Source of the DNA: Achromobacter sp. UMC71
GTDB taxonomy: Bacteria; Pseudomonadota; Gammaproteobacteria; Burkholderiales; Burkholderiaceae_B
Assembly: GCF_014170305.1 (NCBI RefSeq)
Contig: NZ_LZZT01000036.1
Location: 1 to 64,000 of the forward strand
Length of the DNA: 64,000 nucleotides
Direction: 5' to 3'
A program made the translations under genes and the position numbers. The notes below the pieces were generated by a model that saw only the letters and a program-made list of their open reading frames with translations, was not told the origin of the DNA and did not search any database. Of the stretch, positions 33,082-41,705 are shown piece by piece (position 1 is the first letter of the stretch; each line of letters begins with the position of its first letter).

Positions 33082-34329
33082 ATGCGCGTTTGCGTGATCG
33101 GGGCCGGAGTCGTGGGCGTGACGTCGGCCTATTTCCTGGCGCGCCAGGGGCATGACGTGGTGCTGGTGGACGCCAACGCGCATCCGGCCGAAGTGTCCAG
33201 CTACGCCAACGGCGGCCAGCTCAGCTATAGCTATGTGGCGCCGCTGGCCGGCCCGGGCGTGCTGCCCAGTGTGCCCGGCTGGCTGCTGCGCGAAGATTCC
33301 CCGCTGCGGTTCCGTCCGCGGCTGGATCCACACCAGTGGCGCTGGTGCCTGCGGTTCGCGCTGGCCTGCCGCGCGTCGGTGGCGCGCGAGTCCACGGCCC
33401 AGCTGCTGGCGTTGTCCTATCTCAGCCGCGATGCCATGAATGCGCTGCTGCAACAGGAAGACCTGGAATTCGGCCACCTCAAGAACGGCAAGCTCATTGC
33501 CTATCGCAGCGCGGCGTTGCTGGACAAGGCGCGCGCCCTGGTGGCCTACCAGGCGGCGCACGGCTCCGACCAGCAGGTGCTGGACGCCGCCCAGACCCTG
33601 GCGCGCGAACCGGCGCTGGCCGGCATGGGCGCCAGCCTGGCCGGCGCCATCTACACCCCCAGCGAAGAGGCGGGCGATTGCCGCCAGTTCACGCAGGCGC
33701 TGTTCGACCGCCTGCGCGCATTGCCCAATGCGCAATGCGCCATGTCCAACCCCGTGTCGGGCCTGCAACGCGAAGGCCGCCGCATCGTGGCGGTGCACAC
33801 CCGCGACGGCGACATCGGCGCAGACGCCGTGGTGCTGGCCACCGGCATCGGCACGCGCGCCTTGCTGCGGCCGCTGGGGCACGACGTACCGCTGTATCCG
33901 CTCAAGGGCTACAGCCTGACCGTGCCGCTGGCCGCCGACGACACGGTCGCGCCGCGCATCAGCGTCACCGACTACGAACGCCGCATCGTGTACGCGCGGG
34001 TGGGCGGGGTGCTGCGCATCGCCGCCATGGTCGACATCGGCAGCGCCAACGCCGATATCGATCCGGCGCGCATCGCGCTGCTCAAACGGCAGGTGGCCGA
34101 GGCCTTTCCGGCGCTGGACCTGGGCCAGGCGGTACCCTGGGCCGGTTTGCGCCCGGCCACGCCCACGGGCAAACCGCTGATCGGGCCCAGCCCGGCCGCG
34201 AGCAACCTGTGGCTGAACATCGGCCAGGGCGCGCTGGGCTTCACCCTGGCTTGCGGCAGCGCCGCGCTGCTGACGGCGCAGATGGCCGGGCTGGAGACGC
34301 CGCTGGACGCCGCGCCTTTCCGGCCTTGA
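33082..34329 (+). CDS. D-amino acid dehydrogenase (DadA-like)
   Basis: 415-aa FAD-dependent amine oxidoreductase (DAO fold). VIGAGVVGVTSAYFLA at the N-terminus binds ADP of FAD, followed by SSYANGGQLSYSYVAPLAGPGV, a DadA hallmark, and GLRPATPTGKPLIG plus NIGQGALGFTLACGSA near the C-terminus. Oxidatively deaminates D-amino acids such as D-alanine at the inner membrane, passing electrons to quinone. Start ATG 33082 precedes the Rossmann motif directly; upstream codons from 32902 are not conserved-looking. No alanine racemase gene is adjacent. Confidence 0.92.
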   Translation: MRVCVIGAGVVGVTSAYFLARQGHDVVLVDANAHPAEVSSYANGGQLSYSYVAPLAGPGVLPSVPGWLLREDSPLRFRPRLDPHQWRWCLRFALACRASVARESTAQLLALSYLSRDAMNALLQQEDLEFGHLKNGKLIAYRSAALLDKARALVAYQAAHGSDQQVLDAAQTLAREPALAGMGASLAGAIYTPSEEAGDCRQFTQALFDRLRALPNAQCAMSNPVSGLQREGRRIVAVHTRDGDIGADAVVLATGIGTRALLRPLGHDVPLYPLKGYSLTVPLAADDTVAPRISVTDYERRIVYARVGGVLRIAAMVDIGSANADIDPARIALLKRQVAEAFPALDLGQAVPWAGLRPATPTGKPLIGPSPAASNLWLNIGQGALGFTLACGSAALLTAQMAGLETPLDAAPFRP

Positions 34330-34538
34330 GGGGGAGGGGCCTGATGGCTGCGGGGCTTTGGGCGCGCGGCCCGGTCCCCGGTTTCTGCGGAGGGTATGGG
34401 ATGTCCATTTCTAGATAGTCCCTGCCTGTTCATCGGCAGACGGGCGTCCGGACGCTCAATAGGATAGCGGTCATCCGCCAGTGCGGCAGGGGATGCCGCG
34501 GCGGACTTGCCCATTCCTATCCTGCGAGTGAACCCATC

Positions 34539-35453
34539 ATGTCCTACCTGTTTCCGTTGTTCGCCATCCTGTTCTGGGCGGGCAATGTCATCGTGTCCAA
34601 GATGGCGGCCAGCGCCATCTCGCCAACCGCCATCACCTTCTACCGGCTGATCCTGGCGCTGGCGATCATGGGTCTGTTCACGGCCGCGCCGGCCTGGCGC
34701 AACCGCAAGACCATCCTGCGCCACTGGCCCAAGCTGGCGCTGTACGGGGCGCTGTCATCGGCGCTGTTCCAGGCCCTTTCATACCGCGCCGCAGAAACCA
34801 CCACCGCCACCAACATGGCGATCCTGACCGCGCTGATTCCGCTGCTCAGCATGCTGCTCAGCGTGGTCATCCTGCGTGATCCGCTGACGCTGGGCATGGC
34901 GGCCGGCGGCGCGCTGTCGTTCCTGGGCTTGCTGTACCTGGTCGGGCAGGGCGACATGCTCAGCGTGTTCCAGCATGGCATCCACGTGGGCGACGGCCTG
35001 ATGCTGCTGGCGGCGTTTTCCTATGCGCTGTATGGCGTGCTGCTGCGCCACTGGAAGGTGCCGGTGCCGGCCTGGCAGTCCACCTTCGTGCAGTCGATCT
35101 TCGCGCTGCTGTACATGCTGCCGCTGTACCTGCGGGTACCGGCCGGGCAGGCCGCGCTGGACATGAAGACGATTCCGCTGATCCTGTACGCCGGCATTTT
35201 CTCGTCGGTGCTGCTGTCGTTCCTGTGGATCGAAGGGGTGCATCGCCTGGGCCCCAACCGTTGCAGTATCTTCATCAACCTGCTGCCGCTCTTTACCGCG
35301 CTGGCCGCCTTCGTGCTGCTGCGCGAGCAGTTGCATGGCTACCATCTGCTGGGCGGGGCGGTGACGCTGGCCGGCGTGCTGCTGGCCCAGACCGTGCAGC
35401 GCCCCTTGTACGGCCGCGGCCGGGCCGCGACGCTGGCCGCGGGCAAGGCGTGA
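34539..35453 (+). CDS. EamA/DMT-family transporter
   Basis: 304 aa with ten hydrophobic segments and two EamA repeats (FAILFWAGNVIVSKMAA... and LLAAFSYALYGVLLRHW...), the drug/metabolite transporter layout. TTTATNMAILTALIPLLSMLLS is a typical conserved helix pair. Substrate unknown; members export amino acids and other metabolites. It stands alone, with 209 bp upstream in which I see no clear structure. Confidence 0.88.
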   Translation: MSYLFPLFAILFWAGNVIVSKMAASAISPTAITFYRLILALAIMGLFTAAPAWRNRKTILRHWPKLALYGALSSALFQALSYRAAETTTATNMAILTALIPLLSMLLSVVILRDPLTLGMAAGGALSFLGLLYLVGQGDMLSVFQHGIHVGDGLMLLAAFSYALYGVLLRHWKVPVPAWQSTFVQSIFALLYMLPLYLRVPAGQAALDMKTIPLILYAGIFSSVLLSFLWIEGVHRLGPNRCSIFINLLPLFTALAAFVLLREQLHGYHLLGGAVTLAGVLLAQTVQRPLYGRGRAATLAAGKA

Positions 35454-35619
35454 CGGGTTGGGCTGGCGCCACTGCGCCCGCGGTCATGCAAAGTCCGGTT
35501 CGGCAGGGGGCGTAGCGGTTGCCCGCCGGGCCGGCTTGACCCGCCGCGGCGGGATTCACTCCTGTTCAAGACAGGCCGGCGCCGGCCCCGCATAGTGGCT
35601 CTCTTTGAACGGAGCGCCC

Positions 35620-36579
35620 ATGAGCCTTTTCCAGAAAACCGCCATCGCGCTGGCGCGCAGCCCGGGCATTGGCCGATCCATGCGCGCCCTGGCCGCGCGC
35701 ACCTCGCTGGCGCGGCGTTTCGTGGGCGGCGCCGATATTGCCGGCGCGGTGCGCACCGCGGTCCGGCTGCGCGAGGCGCACGGCATCCGCGCATCGCTGT
35801 TCTACCTGGGCGAGTACGTGGCCGACCCGGCCGCCGTCGAGCACAATACGCGCCAGGCCATGCAGGCCTGCGCCGCCCTGGGCCAGGCCGGGCTGGACGT
35901 GCACGTGTCCATCGACCCTACCGCCGTCGGCTACATGTGCAGCGACGCGCTGGGCCGCGAGAACGCGATCCGTATCGCACAGGCGGCGCGGCAGGCGGCC
36001 GGCGTGGGCCGCGACTGGGTGGTGCTGGACATGGAGGACTCGGGCATCCGCGACCGCACCTGCGCCCTGCACCGCGAACTGCTGCAGGCGGGCCTGCCGG
36101 CGGGTCTGACCTTGCAGGCCCGCCGCCGCCGCACGCCCGAAGACCTGACGTGGGCCATCACCCAGCGTACGTCGCTGCGGCTGGTGAAGGGCGCGTTTCC
36201 CGAGCGCGCGCTGGACCACCAGGGGCGCGCCCGCATCGACCAGGCCTATCTGGACGCCGCCGCCATCATGCTGTCGCCGGTGGCGCGCGCAGCCGGCTTC
36301 CTGCCGGTGTTCGGCACCCACGACGACCGCCTGGCCGGCGCCATCATGGCCTTGGCGCGCGAGCGCGGCTGGGCGCCGGACGCCTTTGAATTCGAGATGC
36401 TCTACGGCGTGCGGCCGGACTGGCAGCTGGCGCTGCGCCGGCTGGGCTATAACGTCAGGGTCTATCTGCCGTTCGGCGCCGACTGGTGGCCCTACGCCAT
36501 CCGCCGGGTGGGAGAAAATCCCCGCAACGCCTGGCTGCTGGCCCGCTCGCTGGCGGCGGACGGCGCGTATTTCGGGTAG
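35620..36579 (+). CDS. Monofunctional proline dehydrogenase
   Basis: 319-aa PRODH-domain protein. The C-terminal YLPFGADWWPYAIRRVGENPRN region carries the Tyr/Arg-Arg substrate-binding motif, and RLVKGAF the flavin-binding Lys. It oxidises proline to pyrroline-5-carboxylate with FAD. No P5C dehydrogenase domain is fused or adjacent, unlike the bifunctional PutA usual in proteobacteria. ATG 35620 has GGAG five bases upstream; a TTG at 35605 is less likely. Confidence 0.85.
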   Translation: MSLFQKTAIALARSPGIGRSMRALAARTSLARRFVGGADIAGAVRTAVRLREAHGIRASLFYLGEYVADPAAVEHNTRQAMQACAALGQAGLDVHVSIDPTAVGYMCSDALGRENAIRIAQAARQAAGVGRDWVVLDMEDSGIRDRTCALHRELLQAGLPAGLTLQARRRRTPEDLTWAITQRTSLRLVKGAFPERALDHQGRARIDQAYLDAAAIMLSPVARAAGFLPVFGTHDDRLAGAIMALARERGWAPDAFEFEMLYGVRPDWQLALRRLGYNVRVYLPFGADWWPYAIRRVGENPRNAWLLARSLAADGAYFG

Positions 36580-36633
36580 GGGCTGGCGGATGTCCGCGGT
36601 CCGGCGCCCGGCCCTTTTCCTGGCGGTCTTTTC

Positions 36634-37494
36634 ATGGCGGTTTCCCAACATATCTGGCATTGCGGCGCGGGCCTGCCCGGCGACGTGCTGATCGCCGACC
36701 TGCGTGCCTACCGCTATGACGCGCATTTCCACGACGCCTGGTCCATCGGCGCCATCGCCCAAGGACGCTGCGCCTTCACCGTGCACGGCCAGGCGTTCGA
36801 GGCGGGCGAGGGCGATCTGGTGGTGATCGCACCGGGGCAGGTGCATACCGGCGGCACGTCGGCCGGGTTGCTGGCGTACCGCATGGCGTACATTGAGCCT
36901 GCCTGGTTCCAGGAGCATGCCCTGGCGCTGCGCGATGGCGGCCTGACATTGCCGGGGCCCGTAATTCACGACGCGGCGTTATGCGGGCAGTGGCTGGCGA
37001 CGCTGGCGCCGGACGAGACGGAAGACGCCCTGCGTCGCGGACGGCTGTCGGCCGCGTTGTTCGGCCTGCTGGCGGCGCACGGGTGGGCGGCGGGCGAGGC
37101 CAGCGCCGAGGGCGGCGGCGCGGCCGCCGGTTTCGCTGCGGTCCCAGCGGCTGGGCCACGCATTCCCGATGTCTGTGCGCTGTTGTTCGAGCGCATGCGC
37201 GCCGACCCTGCCTGCGCGCCCGACCTGGAAGCGTTGGCCCGGGCCGAGGGCAAGCACCGCAGCACGCTGGTCAAGCAGTTCGCGCGCCGCTATGGCCTGC
37301 CGCCGCAGGCCTGGTTGCGCAACTGGCGGGTGGCGCGCGCCCGCGCGCTGCTGCGCGGGGGCCTGCCGCTGGCCGACGCGGCTGCAGCAGTGGGCTTTGC
37401 GGACCAGGCGCACCTGACCCGGGTGTTCAAGCAGGTCTACGGCAGTCCGCCGGGCGTGTTGTGCAAATCGGCGGCGCGGGCGGTGGGGTTTTGA
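36634..37494 (+). CDS. AraC-family transcriptional regulator
   Basis: 286 aa with an N-terminal cupin sensor domain (HFHDAWSIGAI, GEGDLVVIAPGQVHTG) and a C-terminal pair of HTH motifs (LARAEGKHRSTLVKQFARRYG and LADAAAAVGFADQAHLTRVFKQVYG). An Ala/Gly-rich linker (about 150-170) joins them. It starts 54 bp after the proline dehydrogenase gene on the same strand, so it might be co-transcribed or control a neighbour; the target is unknown. Confidence 0.9.
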   Translation: MAVSQHIWHCGAGLPGDVLIADLRAYRYDAHFHDAWSIGAIAQGRCAFTVHGQAFEAGEGDLVVIAPGQVHTGGTSAGLLAYRMAYIEPAWFQEHALALRDGGLTLPGPVIHDAALCGQWLATLAPDETEDALRRGRLSAALFGLLAAHGWAAGEASAEGGGAAAGFAAVPAAGPRIPDVCALLFERMRADPACAPDLEALARAEGKHRSTLVKQFARRYGLPPQAWLRNWRVARARALLRGGLPLADAAAAVGFADQAHLTRVFKQVYGSPPGVLCKSAARAVGF

Positions 37495-37615
37495 CATTCT
37501 TAAAAGTCATGCGATGAGCGACGAATAATCGTTTGATGCTTGGATTTTTACCGGCTTTAATCGATATGTTCGGATGTTGATTACGCCTTGTCGATTGCTA
37601 TAAGGGAATGTGAAA

Positions 37616-38656
37616 ATGGAACCCCAACGGATCACGCTGCACGCGGCGGACGGTATGGCGCTGGGCGGGTTTGTGTGGCGTCATGCCGAGGCGGATGGCG
37701 CTGACACTGATGCTTTCTCGAAGCAAGCGACGCGCCCCGAGCGTGCCGGCCCCGGGGGCGAACATGCGGGGCATCCCGGGATGACCCATCCCGGGATGCC
37801 CCGCCCAGTGGTAATCATCAACGCCGCGACCTCCGTGCGTTGCCGCTACTACGCGCGCTTCGCCGCCTACCTGCACCAGCACGGCTTCGACGTGGTGACC
37901 TACGACTACCGCGGCATCGGCGAATCGCGGCCCGCCTCCTTGCGGGGCTTCCAGGCTTCATGGATGGATTGGGGCGAGCGCGATTTCGAAGCCGTGCTGC
38001 AGTACGTGGCGACCCACTTCCCCGGTCAGCCGGTGGACGTGGTGGCGCACAGCATCGGCGGCTTCGTCACGGGCCTGGCGCCGTCGGCGCGGCACGTGCG
38101 CCGCATCTTCACCATGGGCGCGCAATACGCCTACTGGCGCGATTACGCGCCGGGCAAGCGCCTGCGCATGCTGGCCAAGTGGCATGTGGCCATGCCGCTG
38201 CTGGCCGTTTGCCTGGGCTACTTTCCCGGACGCCGGCTGGGCTGGCTGGAAGACACGCCGCGGGGCGTCGTGCGGGACTGGAGCTTCATGGGCCCGCGCT
38301 TCGAGGCGCGCAGCGCGCCGGCCGATGCCGCCCGCCGCCAAGCCGCGATGGCGGCGGTGACGGCGCCGATCCTGGCGCTTGGCGTGACCGACGACGAATT
38401 CGGCACCGAGGGCGCCATTAGCCGGCTGCTGGCGTATTTCACCGGCAGCGCCCGCACGCATCTGCGGCTGGCGCCTGCCTCGCTGGGGCTGGACGGCATC
38501 GGTCATTTCGCGTTCTTCCACGAACGCTTTCGCGAGGCGCTATGGCCGATCGCCCTGGGCTGGCTCAGCCGCGGGGAGCGGCGGGTGGCGGGGGTGACGC
38601 CCATACGTTGTGACTGCGCGGCGTCTCTAGCCGGTAGTCCGAGTATTTCCGCGTAA
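37616..38656 (+). CDS. Alpha/beta hydrolase with an internal palindromic-repeat insertion
   Basis: 346 aa. AHSIGG (nucleophile Ser), LGVTDDEF (Asp) and GIGHFAFF (His) form the triad of a serine alpha/beta hydrolase; the substrate is unknown. Between the first beta-strand (about residue 24) and RPVVIINAATS (about 63) is a low-complexity stretch whose DNA contains a 35-bp perfect palindrome translated as AGHPGMTHPGMP. The last 30 residues overlap the convergent oxidoreductase gene and look non-native. ATG 37616 has AAGGG upstream; a GTG six bases earlier is too close to it. Confidence 0.83.
   Translation: MEPQRITLHAADGMALGGFVWRHAEADGADTDAFSKQATRPERAGPGGEHAGHPGMTHPGMPRPVVIINAATSVRCRYYARFAAYLHQHGFDVVTYDYRGIGESRPASLRGFQASWMDWGERDFEAVLQYVATHFPGQPVDVVAHSIGGFVTGLAPSARHVRRIFTMGAQYAYWRDYAPGKRLRMLAKWHVAMPLLAVCLGYFPGRRLGWLEDTPRGVVRDWSFMGPRFEARSAPADAARRQAAMAAVTAPILALGVTDDEFGTEGAISRLLAYFTGSARTHLRLAPASLGLDGIGHFAFFHERFREALWPIALGWLSRGERRVAGVTPIRCDCAASLAGSPSISA
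37768..37802. repeat. REP-like perfect palindrome inside a coding sequence
   Basis: Two 16-bp arms, GGGGCATCCCGGGATG and its exact reverse complement, flank a 3-nt spacer. Each arm itself contains the self-complementary CATCCCGGGATG. Located in frame in the alpha/beta hydrolase gene. Confidence 0.9.
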
Positions 38657-39224
38657 AGAACTCGGCGCCCAGCATTTCGGCGGCCAGCAGGGGGGTGCGC
38701 GGATCCGCCGCGATTTCACCGCGGCGGTTGCCGGCGCCATGCACATAGCCGACGAAATCGGCATGGGTGTAGCGGGCGAATTCCTGCACTTGGTGCACCA
38801 CGCCCAGCACGGCGCCAGGGTAGGTTTCTTCCGAGGCCACGGTCAGGCCCAGGCGCTTGCCGGCCATGGCCGCCTTGACGCGTTCCGGCTCGGGGCCCGA
38901 GCCGGCGTAATGGCTGAACGAGCGGTCGAAGAACGCCTTGGTCTGTGCCGACATGCCGTACCAATAGAGCGGCGTGCAGAACAGCACGCCTTCGGCCGGC
39001 AGGAAGTGGTCCAGGAACAATTCGGCGTAACGGTCATCGGGGGCGGGCGCGTGGCGCAGGTCCGGCAGGAAATGCTGGATGTAGTCGTCCAGCACCAGCA
39101 GCGTGGCCGCCGTGCCGGCCATCTGTGCGCCGCGTTGGGCCGCGGTGCCCAGCGCCATGCTGTTGCCGTCGCGGCGCGGGCTGCCCACCAGGATGAGCAG
39201 CTTGGGTTGATGATCTGAATTCAA
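38565..39224 (-). CDS. NADPH-dependent FMN reductase / flavodoxin-fold oxidoreductase
   Basis: About 219 aa. LLILVGSPRRDGNSM is the FMN-phosphate loop of the NADPH-dependent FMN reductase/NQO family, and CTPLYWYGMSAQTKAFFDRS the flavin-contact segment. Likely a quinone or nitro-compound reductase. Start is uncertain: TTG 39224 has GAGG eight bases upstream and removes a non-conserved leader, while TTG 39275 also has a GAAGG at good spacing. Its end overlaps the hydrolase gene by 92 bp. Divergent from a LysR gene that probably controls it. Confidence 0.85.
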   Translation of the reverse strand: MNSDHQPKLLILVGSPRRDGNSMALGTAAQRGAQMAGTAATLLVLDDYIQHFLPDLRHAPAPDDRYAELFLDHFLPAEGVLFCTPLYWYGMSAQTKAFFDRSFSHYAGSGPEPERVKAAMAGKRLGLTVASEETYPGAVLGVVHQVQEFARYTHADFVGYVHGAGNRRGEIAADPRTPLLAAEMLGAEFFTRKYSDYRLETPRSHNVWASPPPPAAPRG

Positions 39225-39281
39225 GTGAAATGCCTCGATGGAGAGAAGGGGCCTAAGGTAGAAGCAAGCATTCAATAGAGA

Positions 39282-39298
39282 CCTTCAATTTACGAAGG
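39282..39298. promoter_or_regulatory. Inverted repeat between the oxidoreductase and LysR genes
   Basis: CCTTC-AATTTAC-GAAGG, arms of 5 bp in an AT-rich gap, fits the size of a LysR-type recognition site. Candidate binding site for the divergent LysR regulator. Confidence 0.4.
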
Positions 39299-39364
39299 CG
39301 CTACCTCGACGACAAACGAGAATTTCTTGGCTAAGATGAATTGAATTCATCCACAAGGCCAGCC

Positions 39365-40258
39365 ATGTTTGCCTCCTTGCCCGTGACGTCCTTGCGCGCG
39401 TTTGAAGCCGCCGCGCGGCTGCGCAGCTTCAAGCTGGCGGCGGCCGAGCTGTCCGTCACGCCCACGGCCGTGTCGCACCAGATCAAGGCGCTGGAGCGCC
39501 ATGCGGGCGTCGCGCTGTTCGACCGGGTGCCGCAAGGTGTGCGCCTGACCGACAGCGGCGCGCGCTTGTTCGCCAGCACGCACGGCGCCTTCCTGGATAT
39601 CGCGCAGACGCTGGACGCCCTGCGCCCGGCCAGCGCGGCAGGCGCGCTGACGTTGTCCACCACCCACTCGTTCGCCGCGCTGTGGCTGGTGCCGCGGCTG
39701 GGGCGCTTTCATCAGGCCTATCCGCAGTATCAGTTGCGCTTGTCGACGCAAGCCGAAGTCATTGACCTGCTGCAGGACGCCAGCGTCGACGTGGCGATCC
39801 GCTACAGCAGCCGGCGTTATCCGGCGCTGTATGCGGCCTGCGCCTTGCAGGAATCGTTCGGCGTCTACGGCGCGCCCGCGCTGGTGGCGCAGGCGCGCCG
39901 CGCCGGCCGGGCCAAGCCGGCGCTGGTGACCGTGCACTGGCGCGACTCGGCGCTGTACGAAGAAGGGTGGCGGCAGTGGTGCGACGCGGCGGGCCTGCCG
40001 GGGTGGCGCAAGCCGGCATCGGTGCACGCGTATACGGAAGAGCACTACGCCTTGCAGGCGGCCATCGCCGGGCAGGGGCTGGTGCTGGCCAGCTCGGTGA
40101 TGGTGTCCGACAGCATCAAGGCCGGCACGCTGGTGCCGCTGCGGCCGCAGGTCAGCGTGGCGGGCTCGGCCTACACCGCGCTGTGCGCGCCGGGCCGCGA
40201 GCGCCATCCGCCGGTGAAGGCGTTTCTGGCGTGGCTGCGGCGGGAATTCAAGGAATAG
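39365..40258 (+). CDS. LysR-family regulator, GcvA-like
   Basis: 297 aa. N-terminal winged HTH (FEAAARLRSFKLAAAELSVTPTAVSHQIKALERHAG) and a C-terminal periplasmic-binding-like effector domain. The opening SLRAFEAAAR and VTPTAVSHQIK are typical of the GcvA/AmpR subgroup. ATG 39365 has AAGG six bases upstream. Divergent from the flavodoxin-fold oxidoreductase, the usual layout for a LysR and its target. Confidence 0.92.
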   Translation: MFASLPVTSLRAFEAAARLRSFKLAAAELSVTPTAVSHQIKALERHAGVALFDRVPQGVRLTDSGARLFASTHGAFLDIAQTLDALRPASAAGALTLSTTHSFAALWLVPRLGRFHQAYPQYQLRLSTQAEVIDLLQDASVDVAIRYSSRRYPALYAACALQESFGVYGAPALVAQARRAGRAKPALVTVHWRDSALYEEGWRQWCDAAGLPGWRKPASVHAYTEEHYALQAAIAGQGLVLASSVMVSDSIKAGTLVPLRPQVSVAGSAYTALCAPGRERHPPVKAFLAWLRREFKE

Positions 40259-40268
40259 CGGTCTGGGG

Positions 40269-41603
40269 TCATGTCCGCTTCGGGCGGGGCAGCAGCGGCA
40301 GCGCCGCCAGCATCGCCAGGCCCGCCGCCAGCCAGGCCAGCGGCCAGGAGGTGGCGGTGACCAGATGGGGCAAAGCCAGCGGCGTCAGGAACAGGCCCAG
40401 ATAGACGCAGGTATTGGCCAGGCCCAGCGCGGTGCCGGCGCGCTGGGCGCCGGCCAGCGTGGCCAGTTCGGTATAGGCCACGCCGTGCCAGGCGGACACG
40501 CAGATGCCGGCCGCCGCCAGCAGCAAGGCCACCAGCGCCCGCGCGCCCGTGTCGGCGGGTGCGCCGCGCACGGCCCAGGCCGCGCCGGCCAGCACGGCGA
40601 ACAGCAAGAAACCCAGCCACGCGCAGCCGCGCAGATAGGCGTGCCGGTTGCCATGGCGGTCGGTCCAGCGGCCGCTGGCGATGCGCGCCACCATGGCCCC
40701 CAATTGCACCGCCACCATCACGGCCGTCAGCGTCGCGATGCCGGCGCCGCTGAAGTCGTGCAGGAACACCGTGGCGAAAGTCAGCACCGCGAATTGCGGG
40801 CAGCACAGCAGGCCGATGGCCAGCGCGGCGCGCCAGACGCGGGCATCGCGCAGCGGGCTGGCGGGCACGTCGCGGGACGGGGCCGCAGGCAACCGTCCGG
40901 ACGTCGCGGGCGTCACGCTGGCGCCTGGGTGGACCTGGGCCTCCCCGGTGCGCGGCGCCGATACGGCTGGCTTGCGCTCGGGCTCGCGCAGCCACCCCAG
41001 TGTCAGCAGCGCCGCCCCGGCGCACAAGCTCCCCAGCAACCCGAACACCGCGCCGAAGCCGACCCGCGAGGCCAGCCACGGCAACGTCAGCGCGCCCAGG
41101 CCGCCGCCCAGCGGCACGGCGGTCTGGCGGATGCTCATGGCCAGGCCGCGCTCGCCTTCGTCGAACCAGGCCATCACGGCGCGCCCGCTGGCGCCATTGA
41201 CGCTGCCGCCCATGACGCCGACCAGCAGCAAGCCCAGCGCCAGCAGCCACAAGGCGGGGGGCATGCCGCCGGCCGGCGCGGCATACAGGCTCATCCAGGC
41301 CAGCGCCGCCGAGGTTGCGCCCAGGCCGGCCAGCAGCACGGGCCGGTCGCCCCAGCGGTCGGCCAGCATGCCCCAGGGCAGTTCAAACAACGCCACGCCC
41401 AGACCCATCAGGCCCAGCGCCAGGCCCAATTGGTCGTTGTCCAGCCGATAGCCCGACCGCATGAATACCGCGCTGGCCGGCAGGCCGGCGGCGGCGGCCG
41501 AGAAGGCGGCGTTGGCTGCCACGCCGACCGCCAGCACCTTCCAGCGGTGGGCGGAGCGAACGGCCGGCAGAGCGGCGGGGGCGGTGAACGTGGACGAAGA
41601 CAT
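40269..41603 (-). CDS. MFS transporter
   Basis: 444 aa with 12 predicted helices, MLADRWGDRPVLLAG between helices 2 and 3 as the MFS signature, and a central Pro/Arg-rich loop (about 210-255). Resembles CynX/sugar-type and general efflux carriers; substrate unknown. ATG 41603 has GGAG six bases upstream. The frame stays open far upstream only as antisense of the LysR gene. Probably controlled by the divergent LysR at 41706. Confidence 0.88.
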   Translation of the reverse strand: MSSSTFTAPAALPAVRSAHRWKVLAVGVAANAAFSAAAAGLPASAVFMRSGYRLDNDQLGLALGLMGLGVALFELPWGMLADRWGDRPVLLAGLGATSAALAWMSLYAAPAGGMPPALWLLALGLLLVGVMGGSVNGASGRAVMAWFDEGERGLAMSIRQTAVPLGGGLGALTLPWLASRVGFGAVFGLLGSLCAGAALLTLGWLREPERKPAVSAPRTGEAQVHPGASVTPATSGRLPAAPSRDVPASPLRDARVWRAALAIGLLCCPQFAVLTFATVFLHDFSGAGIATLTAVMVAVQLGAMVARIASGRWTDRHGNRHAYLRGCAWLGFLLFAVLAGAAWAVRGAPADTGARALVALLLAAAGICVSAWHGVAYTELATLAGAQRAGTALGLANTCVYLGLFLTPLALPHLVTATSWPLAWLAAGLAMLAALPLLPRPKRT

Positions 41604-41705
41604 GGCGGGCTCCAGACAGGATTGACGCGTCGTAGTCTGCGCCCGTAACATCATTCTGAAAATCAGGAAATATTCAATCAAAGGTTTTGAAAAACAGGAC
41701 AATAA

